Origin: Lewinellaceae bacterium
Lineage (GTDB): Bacteria > Bacteroidota > Bacteroidia > Chitinophagales > Saprospiraceae
Direction: 5' to 3'
Assembly: GCA_016712415.1 (NCBI GenBank)
Contig: JADJRC010000052.1
Location: forward strand, 1 to 11,628
DNA length: 11,628 nucleotides
Shown: in pieces, positions 1 to 7,422 of the stretch
Layout: each line of letters starts with the position of its first letter
Numbering within the stretch: position 1 is the stretch's first letter
Position numbers and translations under genes: made by a program
Notes under the pieces: generated by a model
Seen by the model: only the letters and a program-made list of their open reading frames with translations
The model's database searches: none
What the model was told of the DNA's origin: nothing

Positions 1-1
1 A

Positions 2-748
2 GTAATGAACGCCGCAAAGGATAGCCTTCTCGAACTTGGCACAACGGCAGGCAACACATTAAGCAGCCTTTTCGACACAATATCAAAGACGTTTTCGGGC
101 TCTCAAATAGGGGTTTGGCTCGATCAATTAGGGTCCGGCATTGCGCGTGGCGTGGACATGGCAGCGCAAGCCCTTGGCGCGTTGGATGGGGTAATACAGC
201 AAGTTTGGGCGAATCAATCCGCAGCAATCGACGCCAACTACCAAATGCAGCTCGCCGCGATTAACGGTAGCCGAATGAGCGAGGAAGCCAAAGCAAAAGC
301 AATTCAGACCCTCGACGAAACCACCGACAAGAAGAAAAAAGCGCTGATGCGCAAGCAGGCGGTACGGGAAAAACTGATGGCCCTGTTCCAGGCTGCGATC
401 AATACGGCGGGCGCAATTATCAACGCCCTCAAGACGGACCCAACCGGGATACTTGCCGCAATCGTGGGCGGTATTTCAGCGGTTCAGATAGGCCTTATCG
501 CCGGGGCGAAACTTCCCGCCCTTGCGGAGGGTGGTCTCGCCTACGGGCCCTCTATGGCGATGGTAGGAGACAACCCCAACGCCCGGATCAACCCGGAGGT
601 GATCGCGCCGCTCGACAAATTGAAAGGCATGATGAACGGCGGGAACGGAACACAAAGGGTAATAGTGGAGGGCCGAATTTCCGGCAAAGACATACTACTG
701 AGCAGCGAACGGGCAGGTAATGATCGGATAAGAACCAGAGGATATTAA
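2..748 (+). CDS. Phage tail tape measure protein, C-terminal end (5' partial)
   Basis: The frame is open to the left edge (GTA precedes the first ATG at base 5), so this is most likely the end of a much longer protein rather than a complete 247-residue one. It has an Ala-rich amphipathic start, a charged helical stretch (about residues 90-125, rich in K, E and Q) and a hydrophobic segment (about 130-170, with GAIINAL and ILAAIVGGISAVQIGLIAG). It ends with the signature GGLAYGPSMAMVGDNPNA...NPEVIAPLDKL. That Gly-rich ending plus NPEVIAPL is typical of tape measure C-termini, which are packed in the tail tube, set tail length and act in membrane passage. The next gene starts 3 bases after the stop, as expected in a tail operon. 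Seen: the motifs and open frame. Inferred: that the missing upstream part is the long helical tape. Family assignment is fairly secure. Confidence 0.8.
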   Translation, partial: VMNAAKDSLLELGTTAGNTLSSLFDTISKTFSGSQIGVWLDQLGSGIARGVDMAAQALGALDGVIQQVWANQSAAIDANYQMQLAAINGSRMSEEAKAKAIQTLDETTDKKKKALMRKQAVREKLMALFQAAINTAGAIINALKTDPTGILAAIVGGISAVQIGLIAGAKLPALAEGGLAYGPSMAMVGDNPNARINPEVIAPLDKLKGMMNGGNGTQRVIVEGRISGKDILLSSERAGNDRIRTRGY

Positions 749-751
749 GGC

Positions 752-2794
752 ATGGCAGGAAGCAGAATATATGGCAGCTTTTTTTCCTACGCGGGTGTGG
801 AGTACAAGCTCTATATCTACGATGCCGACTTTGTTGCTGCTGCCGTTCATCCCGGCGTCATGGGCGACCCGACGACCGGAAACGTATGGGGCGATCCGAC
901 GACCGGCGCGGTATGGGGCTGGGATGCGTTCGACACCCTGACCGATCCGCCGGGAATCCAGACCCATGAATTGGGGCTGCCGGGGTTCTCCCTGGAATAC
1001 GAAACCGAAAACGAAAAGCTGTACACACCCCTGATGCCGTCCCGCCTGACTTTCAAGCTGATCATTGAGAACGACACGCAGCAACTATTTTTGAACGCAA
1101 TGGCCGAAAGCTACGAGGGGCAATTTCTGGTGAGGATACTGCGGAACGACGATCTATTTTGGTCCGGGGTGATTATGCCCGATGTCGTCGCTTACGAGGA
1201 TATGGATTTCCCGTATGAGTTCGAGCTGGTGGCGATCGACGGTTTGGCGCGGCTCAAGTCAATCCAATATTCCGAAACCCCAACGACCGGCGGGGCGAAA
1301 GAGACGCTTATGGCGATGGTCATGAACTGCCTGAACGAGCTAGAAACGATTGGGTTCTATGCCACCGGGGACGACTTTTTCGTCGATAATATCGACTGGT
1401 GGGAAACGCGGCACGTTGCCGGGTGGAACGTGGATCCGCTTGTATTGACCCGCCTCAATAACGGAACCTGGCGGCGGCTGGTGGATTCGATCAATACGGT
1501 CTATGAATACCGGAGTTGCTACGATGTGCTTTTCCAGATATGCCAGGCGTTCGGGGCGCGAATATACCATGCAGATGGAAAATGGTTTATGCTTCAACCA
1601 AGCAAATACAACCTATCGGTCCAGCCGCGCCGGGTGTACACCAAGGCGGCGGTCATGACATACGCCACCGGCGGGCAGAGTTACGAAAGGCTATGCGACC
1701 AGAACAACCTGGCCAGGGCGCGGGGCGGGCGGTACGAATACCTTGCCCCGATAAACAAGTGCGTTGTCACCTACTCTTTTTGGGGCGGGGCGAATTACGC
1801 GGCGGGTGTTGGATGGAGCGCAGTCATGCCGCAGGGCGGAACGGACGGGGCTCATGAGTTTGATATAGGCGAGATCGACAACAATAACGGCGTGGCGGTC
1901 CTGAATTTCACGGCGGGCCTGCAACATACGTCCGACTTCGGAACGCTTTCGTTTGTCGGGGTGAAACATAAGTTCGAATTGGAGATCAAAATAGGAACCA
2001 AGTGGCTTTCCCGTCCCTCGACTTACACCGACTTCAATAACATCACATACGGCAATTACGCTTGGTCGTCGTCCGCTGCGACTGTGGAAATCTGGACCTC
2101 GACCGTGCCGACTCAGGACAACCAGCTTTGCACCGAATTTGCCGGGAATAACGGCCTTCAAAACGTGGGTATTTTCATTACGTCGCCACCCATCGAAGTG
2201 GCTGGAGACTCTACGATTAACTTTTGGTGGAGCCAGACCCGTGATAGCGCCGACAATATCATCACCCCGTCCGGCGGCACGCCCAACGTAACGATCACAT
2301 GGGGTACCTCGTTCGAGAAGCTGAATATATGGGGCGACGGAAGCCAGTTCGAGGAAAACGCGGAACTGCTATACACCGCAACGAATAGCACCACCGGAAA
2401 CTCTACGAACGTAGCTCTTACCTCAATTATCGGCGACGGCCCGACCACAGCGGCGGTATCGCACCTGGAAACGTGGAACGGGTCGAGTTGGGCCGAATCT
2501 GAACTATGGGGGGCGGGAACGGGCGCGACGCGGGACAAGAAACTATTGGAATTACTGGCCTCCAAAATCGTGTCGATCCAATCCACGCCGCGCCAAAAGT
2601 ACGTCGGGCAATTGATCAATACCACATCGAACGTTTTTTTCGATGCCTTCCACCGCTTGCAAATCAACAACAAATACTATGTGTTCCTGGGTGGCGCTTT
2701 CGAGGCCGTGAGCGACACTTGGACGAATATACACCTATTCCACATTAAGACCGAATTAGAGCCGGAAACAACGGCAGACGTACCTAGAAGTTAA
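752..2794 (+). CDS. Tail/baseplate-like structural protein (680 aa)
   Basis: This is a complete gene in the slot after the tape measure gene, where distal tail or baseplate proteins normally sit. No signal peptide or membrane segment is visible. The N-terminal region (residues 1-190) has a compact beta-rich pattern (FFSYAGVEYKLYIYDADF, then LGLPGFSLEYETENEKLYTP, then FLVRILRNDDLFWSGVIMPD and FPYEFELVAIDGLARLKSI). This resembles N-terminal halves of Bacteroidota prophage tail proteins that end in a 'DGL..L' element. The rest is long, Thr/Ser/Asn- and aromatic-rich, and probably beta-structured. Residues 38-55 are a short duplication of GDPTTGxVW. The start is set by the ATG 3 bases after the previous stop. 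I recognise the class by context and sequence style, not a named family. It could be a baseplate hub or a tail-tip adaptor that holds the fibre encoded next. Confidence 0.6.
   Translation: MAGSRIYGSFFSYAGVEYKLYIYDADFVAAAVHPGVMGDPTTGNVWGDPTTGAVWGWDAFDTLTDPPGIQTHELGLPGFSLEYETENEKLYTPLMPSRLTFKLIIENDTQQLFLNAMAESYEGQFLVRILRNDDLFWSGVIMPDVVAYEDMDFPYEFELVAIDGLARLKSIQYSETPTTGGAKETLMAMVMNCLNELETIGFYATGDDFFVDNIDWWETRHVAGWNVDPLVLTRLNNGTWRRLVDSINTVYEYRSCYDVLFQICQAFGARIYHADGKWFMLQPSKYNLSVQPRRVYTKAAVMTYATGGQSYERLCDQNNLARARGGRYEYLAPINKCVVTYSFWGGANYAAGVGWSAVMPQGGTDGAHEFDIGEIDNNNGVAVLNFTAGLQHTSDFGTLSFVGVKHKFELEIKIGTKWLSRPSTYTDFNNITYGNYAWSSSAATVEIWTSTVPTQDNQLCTEFAGNNGLQNVGIFITSPPIEVAGDSTINFWWSQTRDSADNIITPSGGTPNVTITWGTSFEKLNIWGDGSQFEENAELLYTATNSTTGNSTNVALTSIIGDGPTTAAVSHLETWNGSSWAESELWGAGTGATRDKKLLELLASKIVSIQSTPRQKYVGQLINTTSNVFFDAFHRLQINNKYYVFLGGAFEAVSDTWTNIHLFHIKTELEPETTADVPRS
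863..916 (+). repeat. In-frame tandem duplication of 27 bases
   Basis: Two adjacent 27-base units (863-889 and 890-916) encode GDPTTGNVW and GDPTTGAVW. They differ at only a few bases (GAC/GAT, GGA/GGC, AAC/GCG). This is a simple coding duplication in the N-terminal region of the tail/baseplate protein, forming a Gly/Thr/Trp loop. No regulatory role is suggested. Confidence 0.85.
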
Positions 2795-2799
2795 GAGAT

Positions 2800-4146
2800 A
2801 TGAAAAAGATACTCCTTTTATTGGTTTTGGTGTTTATCGGGTTGGGCCTCCGGGCTCAAACCGAATACGACACGGTGGCGGTCTACGATCCGCAGGCGTT
2901 CACCGAAATGACCACCATCGACCCGGCCAACGGTCAGATCATTTCCCGGAAAAATAGCCTGAACCGGCGCGTCAATTTCGACACCTTGCGGAATTACGTC
3001 ACGCCGTCCGTCACCCATGCCTGGATTGGCGACCCATTGGATAGCGTGGACGTGCTTTCGTCGTATTGGCGGCAATTCGTCACCGACTCTTTGGGGCGGG
3101 TCTGGTATGTGGATTCGGACGGCGACGCGAAGATGTTGAAAGATACTACCATTGTCGGAGTTGCGGACGGGGACAAGGGCGATATTGACGTAACAAGCAG
3201 CGGCGTAACGTGGAACATAGACACCGCCGTTGTCGGCCCCATCGAACTTGCCAGCACGGCGGTAACGCCCGGATCGTACACCTCAACCAACATCACGGTA
3301 GATGCCGACGGGCGGATAACCGCGGCCTCAAATGGATCGGCGGCGGGCGATTCGAGTATTTATAAATTATTGCCACTTCGGACGGTTACGATAGACCCCA
3401 ATAACTTCGACCTCCAAATTGGAACTAACGCCCTGAATAATACCGGAGAGTTTGAGTTTTACGCCCTAAACGCACAAGGGAATGACGTGGGGATATACGC
3501 AGGCAGTCAAGACAGTTCGAGCATTGCCGGGATATTCCCCGCTGAAGCCGGAATATTCACCACGTCAGGGAATATATTATTGAACTACGACTATGTGGGC
3601 GACATTTTCAACGTCGCCATGTTCGGAGATTCCATGTTCATAGGGGCTTATCCTGGGGCCGACCTGACCTATATTGTGGATGACTTGCCCCGTGACCCGC
3701 AGGACACCCTTTCGCGTATTCTGGTGCAGGACTGGACGAATAAGCGGGTATATGCCCGTTCCGCTACGACATTGGGCGGCCAAACCCTATTCAAGATCGA
3801 AAACTCAGCCACCGACGCCACGGCCGGCACCACCGACAATTACCACGTCGGACGGCTTGGAATAGGCGACTTTTCCTCCGACGTGGTGGGCGCAAGCCTG
3901 CACATATATAACACCGACGCCACGATAACCCTATCAGATTCGACCTCAACAGATAGTACAGCAACGCCTCAACTCAAGTTTTTCCGGGGCCATAACGCTT
4001 CGCAGTTGGGGCGCATGGGGTATCTGTCCACCACCAATACAGACTTATATTTCAGCAACAACGCCACCAACGGAAAAATCACATTCCAGACCGAAGGCGC
4101 AGACGGTGGCGCAGCTCCTACCTTCCGGGCAATTACTCCTACCTGA
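2800..4146 (+). CDS. Tail fibre protein, N-terminal part, with Sec signal peptide (frameshifted)
   Basis: The product begins with a clear Sec signal (MKK, hydrophobic LLLLVLVFIGLGL, cleavage at RA|Q with Gln at +1), which is unusual for a virion fibre. The body is fibre-like: residues about 125-185 contain KGDIDVTSSGVTWNID, then VGPIELASTAVTPGSY and ITVDADGRITAASNG. This repeated pattern occurs in Bacteroidota phage fibres. Later segments (LHIYNTDATITLSDS, ITFQTEGADGGAAPTFRAI) are also fibre-like. The frame ends at TGA 4144-4146 in mid-domain. The natural continuation, LPEYGDTTFTGTAVKYLAI, lies one base away in the frame that runs to 5284. Removing one C at 4138-4139 gives RAITLPEYGD and joins both parts into a protein of about 827 residues. 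The gene follows its upstream neighbour by 5 bases. Its role is probably receptor or glycan binding. Confidence 0.7.
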   Translation: MKKILLLLVLVFIGLGLRAQTEYDTVAVYDPQAFTEMTTIDPANGQIISRKNSLNRRVNFDTLRNYVTPSVTHAWIGDPLDSVDVLSSYWRQFVTDSLGRVWYVDSDGDAKMLKDTTIVGVADGDKGDIDVTSSGVTWNIDTAVVGPIELASTAVTPGSYTSTNITVDADGRITAASNGSAAGDSSIYKLLPLRTVTIDPNNFDLQIGTNALNNTGEFEFYALNAQGNDVGIYAGSQDSSSIAGIFPAEAGIFTTSGNILLNYDYVGDIFNVAMFGDSMFIGAYPGADLTYIVDDLPRDPQDTLSRILVQDWTNKRVYARSATTLGGQTLFKIENSATDATAGTTDNYHVGRLGIGDFSSDVVGASLHIYNTDATITLSDSTSTDSTATPQLKFFRGHNASQLGRMGYLSTTNTDLYFSNNATNGKITFQTEGADGGAAPTFRAITPT

Positions 4147-5284
4147 ATACGGGGATACCACATTCACAGGAACGGCGGTGAAATACCTGGCTATCACCGA
4201 CGCGGGAAACGTGATTGAGGCCGACGCGGGAGATCAAGCCCCGACCGTAAGCAGCCCAACCGTGGCGACGACGACAACGATTAATTTCCAGAGCCGCAGC
4301 CGGGGCATATTCACAATTAACCTTGATTTTGTAGACCAAACCGCTTTAGTCCCTCTTAACCCCGTCAACGGCGGCGAATACACGTTTTGGCTGAAAAATG
4401 CCAGCACCGATAGCGTGTATTTCCCGGATAACTTTTTCGACGCCGACTCCGTGTTGTTGGAGGGCAGGGAGATTGTAGACCCGAAGTTGGTCAGATTTTT
4501 CTACGACGGGACCAACTACATCACAGACGACACCCTAGGTATTGGACTAGGGGCTTTCTCTGGCGATACGGTACTGATTTCAAACCTTGTGGCGTGGTAT
4601 GTTGGGGATGACATTGGCATTGCCGACGAAGCGCTGGTATCGTCTTGGGTGGATGCTTCTGGAAATGGCAACGACTTGACACAGGATACTACTGCCCGCC
4701 AACCAAAATACCAGACCAACTTTCTGAATGGGCACGCTGTGGTGGACTTCGTCGGCGTGGATGAATGGATGCGAACACTTACGGGGTCGCTGGTTCAGGA
4801 CACCATCAATCGAACTTTCTTTATCGTGGCCACGTCAGACGACGCCGGGACAAGTTCCAGTAAATTCATATTTAATGACGGCAGCGAGGAGACGGCGGGC
4901 ACTGGAGGCCAGTTTGGCCTGACCTCTGAGTTGGCGATACGGGTGGACGGGGGTAGTAGGATATGGACCTCAAACCTCGTTTCGGGGGATGGATGGGAAC
5001 AAATAACAGTCATGCTCGGAACCAGCTCGACCAACGGCACCAGTACGTCGGATATTTCGGGCTGGCTCAATGGGTCTTCTATGTCGGTTTCGAGTACATC
5101 CGCGCTCACTGTCGATACAGACGATACCTTTTTCTCGCTTGCCAGAAAAACGGCAGACTTCCCGCAAGCGTACAATTATTTCAATGGCCAGATTGCGGAG
5201 ATTATCGTCTATGACCGCGCCCTAACGGCGACAGAAAGGGCAAAAATTGAGGTTTATCTAGCCAACAAATACGGGGCATTCTAA
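4106..5284 (+). CDS. Tail fibre protein, C-terminal part with LamG-like domain (frameshifted continuation)
   Basis: This frame can be opened from a GTG at 4106, but the true coding part begins near 4136, continuing the fibre of the preceding frame. No signal peptide or convincing start context is seen. The first part (LPEYGDTTFTGT, YLAITDAGNVIEAD) is the usual linker of phage fibres. From about residue 155 to the end there is a concanavalin/LamG-like jelly-roll pattern: LVAWYVGDD, SSWVDASGNGNDLTQ, PKYQTNFLNGHAVVDF, FFIVATSDDAG, then FNGQIAEIIVYDRALTATER and KIEVYLANKYG at the end. The last element is highly typical of bacterial LamG domains. Such domains bind carbohydrate, suggesting the fibre tip recognises a polysaccharide. 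The stop TAA shares its last base with the ATG of the sulfatase gene (TAATG), implying translational coupling. Confidence 0.7.
   Translation: MAQLLPSGQLLLPEYGDTTFTGTAVKYLAITDAGNVIEADAGDQAPTVSSPTVATTTTINFQSRSRGIFTINLDFVDQTALVPLNPVNGGEYTFWLKNASTDSVYFPDNFFDADSVLLEGREIVDPKLVRFFYDGTNYITDDTLGIGLGAFSGDTVLISNLVAWYVGDDIGIADEALVSSWVDASGNGNDLTQDTTARQPKYQTNFLNGHAVVDFVGVDEWMRTLTGSLVQDTINRTFFIVATSDDAGTSSSKFIFNDGSEETAGTGGQFGLTSELAIRVDGGSRIWTSNLVSGDGWEQITVMLGTSSTNGTSTSDISGWLNGSSMSVSSTSALTVDTDDTFFSLARKTADFPQAYNYFNGQIAEIIVYDRALTATERAKIEVYLANKYGAF
4135..4146 (+). other. Apparent +1 frameshift site in the fibre gene
   Basis: Reading ACT CCT ACC TGA stops the fibre. Dropping one C of the pair at 4138-4139 gives ACT CTA CCT GAA TAC (T-L-P-E-Y) and restores the fibre pattern. 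The frames overlap only over a short stretch here. No known recoding signal is present. Sequencing error or a real mutation are both possible. Confidence 0.6.
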
Positions 5285-6015
5285 TGAAAACAATCCTGAT
5301 TATACTACTCCCGTTTTTTGCGCTGGCTCAGAACCGGCCCAATATCATTTTCATCATGGCTGATGACCTTGGAAATGGAGAAATTAGCTTCAACCATACC
5401 TTTGCATCGACACCCAATATCGACAGCTTGGCCGTCAACGGGGCCTATTTCTCGCAAGCATATTCGCAGCCCATGTGTACGCCTTCCCGCGCCGCGCTGA
5501 TGACCGGGGTCTATCCCTGGAAACAGTCATGGGGGCGGGCGGTGGTGTTCCCTTGGCGCGATAACTACATGGAGTTTGGGCGGCCGCTATTACAGGAGCG
5601 AATGCGCAGCGAGGGCTACACTACGGCCATGTTCGGGAAGTGGCACCTTGGCCATATCTATCCCGAATACACTCCGATCAATCGGGGGTGGGATTACTAC
5701 TTCGGAAACCTTGGAGGTGGCACGGAATACGATGAACCATACTCTTACAACGTCAACGACTTCAACAACGACTTACAGGAGAACGGTCAAAACTTCGACA
5801 CCGCCGGATACTATACCCGCGTCCTGGGCGCAAAAGGCTGTGCAGTTCATCGAGCAGCAAAGCCGCTGCCCCGACCTATGCCCCTTCTTTATGTACGTGG
5901 CTTTCACCGCTCCCCACGCACCAGAGCAAGCGCCGGCAGCCACGATAGCAGCTGCGCCAGGCGGATACACCACCGCGCAAAAGACGAAGTGGGCGATGAT
6001 CAAGGAGATGGATAA
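5284..6015 (+). CDS. S1-family sulfatase, N-terminal part (secreted; frameshifted)
   Basis: The product has a Sec signal (MKTILIILLPFFALA|Q). It then shows the core of a type I sulfatase, an enzyme that hydrolyses sulfate esters with a formylglycine residue. Visible elements are PNIIFIMADDLG (metal-binding Asp27 and Asp28), MCTPSRAALMTG with the C-x-P-S-R signature (Cys65, the residue oxidised to formylglycine), GYTTAMFGKWHLGH (Lys and His at about 119-121) and INRGWDYYFG. The order and spacing recall arylsulfatase B-like enzymes. Authentic sequence ends at Lys184 (5833-5835); the remaining residues to the TGA at 6015 are out-of-frame translation. The true continuation lies one base away. With one A removed from 5832-5835 the whole enzyme is about 476 residues, a normal length. 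The start overlaps the fibre stop by one base. Its likely target is a sulfated polysaccharide; the exact substrate cannot be read from sequence. Confidence 0.85.
   Translation: MKTILIILLPFFALAQNRPNIIFIMADDLGNGEISFNHTFASTPNIDSLAVNGAYFSQAYSQPMCTPSRAALMTGVYPWKQSWGRAVVFPWRDNYMEFGRPLLQERMRSEGYTTAMFGKWHLGHIYPEYTPINRGWDYYFGNLGGGTEYDEPYSYNVNDFNNDLQENGQNFDTAGYYTRVLGAKGCAVHRAAKPLPRPMPLLYVRGFHRSPRTRASAGSHDSSCARRIHHRAKDEVGDDQGDG
5832..5835 (+). other. Apparent +1 frameshift site in the sulfatase gene (A4 run)
   Basis: As written, GGC GCA AAA GGC leads out of the family frame. With three A's the text reads GGC GCA AAG GCT GTG, giving LGAKAVQFIEQQ. This is the expected helix before PFFMYVAFTAPHAP. The shift is in the same direction as in the fibre gene. 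Run-length error or a disabling mutation are both possible. Confidence 0.7.
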
Positions 6016-6715
6016 TGAGATTGGCGACATCGTTACGGCGCTGGAAACTGCCGGGATTCGGGACAGCACGATCATTATTTTCACATCCGACAACGGCGCA
6101 ACCTTATTGGGTGGAATATGGGACAACTACTATGGAAATAACACCCCGTTTCAGGGGGAGAAAGCGGGACTGTTCGAGGGCGGCGTCCGGGTTCCGCTGA
6201 TTTGGAATTGGCCCGGACAAATTGCGGTACAAGAAGTGGATACGGCGGTACACCTGATCGACCTTTTCCCGACGATTATTGAAGGGGTATTAGGCGAACC
6301 TATGTTTGGGTCGCAGGAGGTGGACGGCGTGAATTATTACGGGGTTATGGACGGCGGGGCGCTGGCTTCGCGTGACCTGATCTTGAACGTCATTCCCAAC
6401 CGATGCGGGGCGGTGGTTCGGGGGTACTGGAAATTAGTCAATAACCCCGACGTGAATAACATTGACACTACCACCGTAGCCGACGACTTCCGGCTATACA
6501 ACGTCCGAACCGACCCCGACGAAAGCAGCGATATTTCCGGCACTTATCCGGCTATTGTTTCGAGCTTGCAGGCGGCCCTTTCGGCCGCGGAGGCGGCCTA
6601 TGTTGACACGCAAGTATTGCCAATCACCTCCACCCCTGGCGGGTGGGTAGATATGAATGAGTGTGGAACGAAGCGTATTTTTCATAATACCCCTGCTTAT
6701 CTTTACGCTCGGTAG
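5836..6715 (+). CDS. S1-family sulfatase, C-terminal part (frameshifted continuation)
   Basis: This frame is open from 5576 but carries sulfatase sequence only from about 5836. Family elements in order are AVQFIEQQ, then PFFMYVAFTAPHAP (active-site His), MIKEMDNEIGDIVTALE, STIIIFTSDNGA (metal-binding Asp-Asn pair), NTPFQGEKAGLFEGGVRVP (active-site Lys region) and WPG with VDTAVHLIDLFPTI. The smaller C-terminal domain follows (YWKLVNN, FRLYNVRTDPDESSDISG). All catalytic-region motifs expected in this half are present, so a restored enzyme should be active if Cys65 is matured. The last 20 or so residues look unlike the family. They overlap the signal peptide of the next gene by 59 bases, so the natural stop may be earlier: a frame-0 TAG lies at 6648-6650. 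Confidence 0.82.
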
Positions 6716-7253
6716 TTGCCAGCGGATAGACAAGTACGAGGTCAGCGTGGGGGAGTTCGCGGAGTTTGCGCGGGCTACCGGGTACGTCACCGACGCGGAG
6801 CGGTACGGGTGGAGCGTGAAAATGAAAAACGTGTACGAGGGCCGCGTGGCGCTGTATGCGGATTGGCACACGCCTGATGGGTTTCAGGAGGCCGCGCCCG
6901 ATATGCCGGTCACTCAAGTTTCTTGGAATGACGCTTGCGCTTATTGCGAATGGAAAGGAAAGCGCCTACCAACGCGGGACGAATGGCATGGGGCCGCGAA
7001 TTGGGATGCGAGCAAGGCGAATATATGGGATAACCGCACAACACACGGATTGGACCCGGCGCGGGAAACGCCCTCGATGGTGGGCAATGCCTACGAATGG
7101 GTGGCGGACGAAAAAGGGCCGGACGCCCTGGTGTATGGAGGCGGTCACCTGTGCAGTATCAACACTTGCGCCGGGTTTGTTCCGGGATGGGGTAAGTGGA
7201 TTTCTAAGGACAGCGGGACGGATGGATTGGGCTTTAGGTGTACAAAAAAGTAA
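6657..7253 (+). CDS. Formylglycine-generating enzyme (FGE/SUMF1 family) lipoprotein
   Basis: FGEs oxidise the Cys of the sulfatase C-x-P-x-R motif to formylglycine. This 198-residue protein starts with a lipoprotein signal (hydrophobic FFIIPLLIFTL, lipobox LGSC, Cys21). The FGE pattern follows: IDKYEVSVGEFAEFARATGYVTDAE (22-47), DMPVTQVSWNDACAYCEWKGKRLPTRDEW (82-110), NAYEWVAD (144-151) and GGGHLCSINTC with C-x4-C (Cys166, Cys171), ending in GLGFRC. The C-x4-C pair matches the copper-binding catalytic cysteines of aerobic FGEs and is lacking in related non-FGE proteins of the fold. It is shorter than usual (about 270-300), so surface loops appear trimmed, especially between EWHGAANWD and NAYEW. 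It directly follows the sulfatase gene, its obvious substrate. The ATG at 6657 is preferred because it gives the complete signal. Confidence 0.85.
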   Translation: MSVERSVFFIIPLLIFTLGSCQRIDKYEVSVGEFAEFARATGYVTDAERYGWSVKMKNVYEGRVALYADWHTPDGFQEAAPDMPVTQVSWNDACAYCEWKGKRLPTRDEWHGAANWDASKANIWDNRTTHGLDPARETPSMVGNAYEWVADEKGPDALVYGGGHLCSINTCAGFVPGWGKWISKDSGTDGLGFRCTKK

Positions 7254-7257
7254 GCTT

Positions 7258-7422
7258 ATGAAAATCGCAGGAATCATTTTTGGGGTTATTGCTGTTGCTC
7301 TCCTTGTATGGGGCTTTGTTGGTTTTGTGAAAGGCTGGCAGGAGGAGAACGAGCCCATGGCACCAAACGGACAAAAGGACGACATGGAGCGGGCGGATAA
7401 GAAACGAAAATCAAGGCCATGA
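7258..7422 (+). CDS. Small single-pass membrane protein (54 aa)
   Basis: Starts 4 bases after the FGE stop and ends in ATGA, overlapping the next start by 4 bases, so it is embedded in the operon. Residues 2-22 (KIAGIIFGVIAVALLVWGFVG) form one membrane helix. The remaining 30 residues are polar and end in a basic cluster (ADKKRKSRP). The tight spacing on both sides and the good membrane segment argue that it is real. No family is recognised. It might be a small lysis or membrane-anchoring accessory, but nothing in the sequence fixes a role. Confidence 0.6.
   Translation: MKIAGIIFGVIAVALLVWGFVGFVKGWQEENEPMAPNGQKDDMERADKKRKSRP

Noticed and set aside
4135..4146. Release-factor-2-like +1 recoding at ACC TGA in the fibre gene
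   Set aside because: Shifting at the stop would also restore the frame (T-E-Y-G-D), but re-pairing of the threonine tRNA one base on is poor and no upstream Shine-Dalgarno-like stimulator is evident.
5284..6715. Programmed -1 frameshift making a full sulfatase
   Set aside because: The needed shift is +1 (or -2), not -1. The A4 run does not form a usual slippery heptamer in the right phase, and no strong downstream structure was seen.
6856..7257. Long overlapping frame inside the FGE gene leading into the 7258 gene
   Set aside because: Its sequence is Arg/Trp-rich nonsense opposite clear FGE motifs. Only the part from ATG 7258 has a sensible membrane-protein composition.
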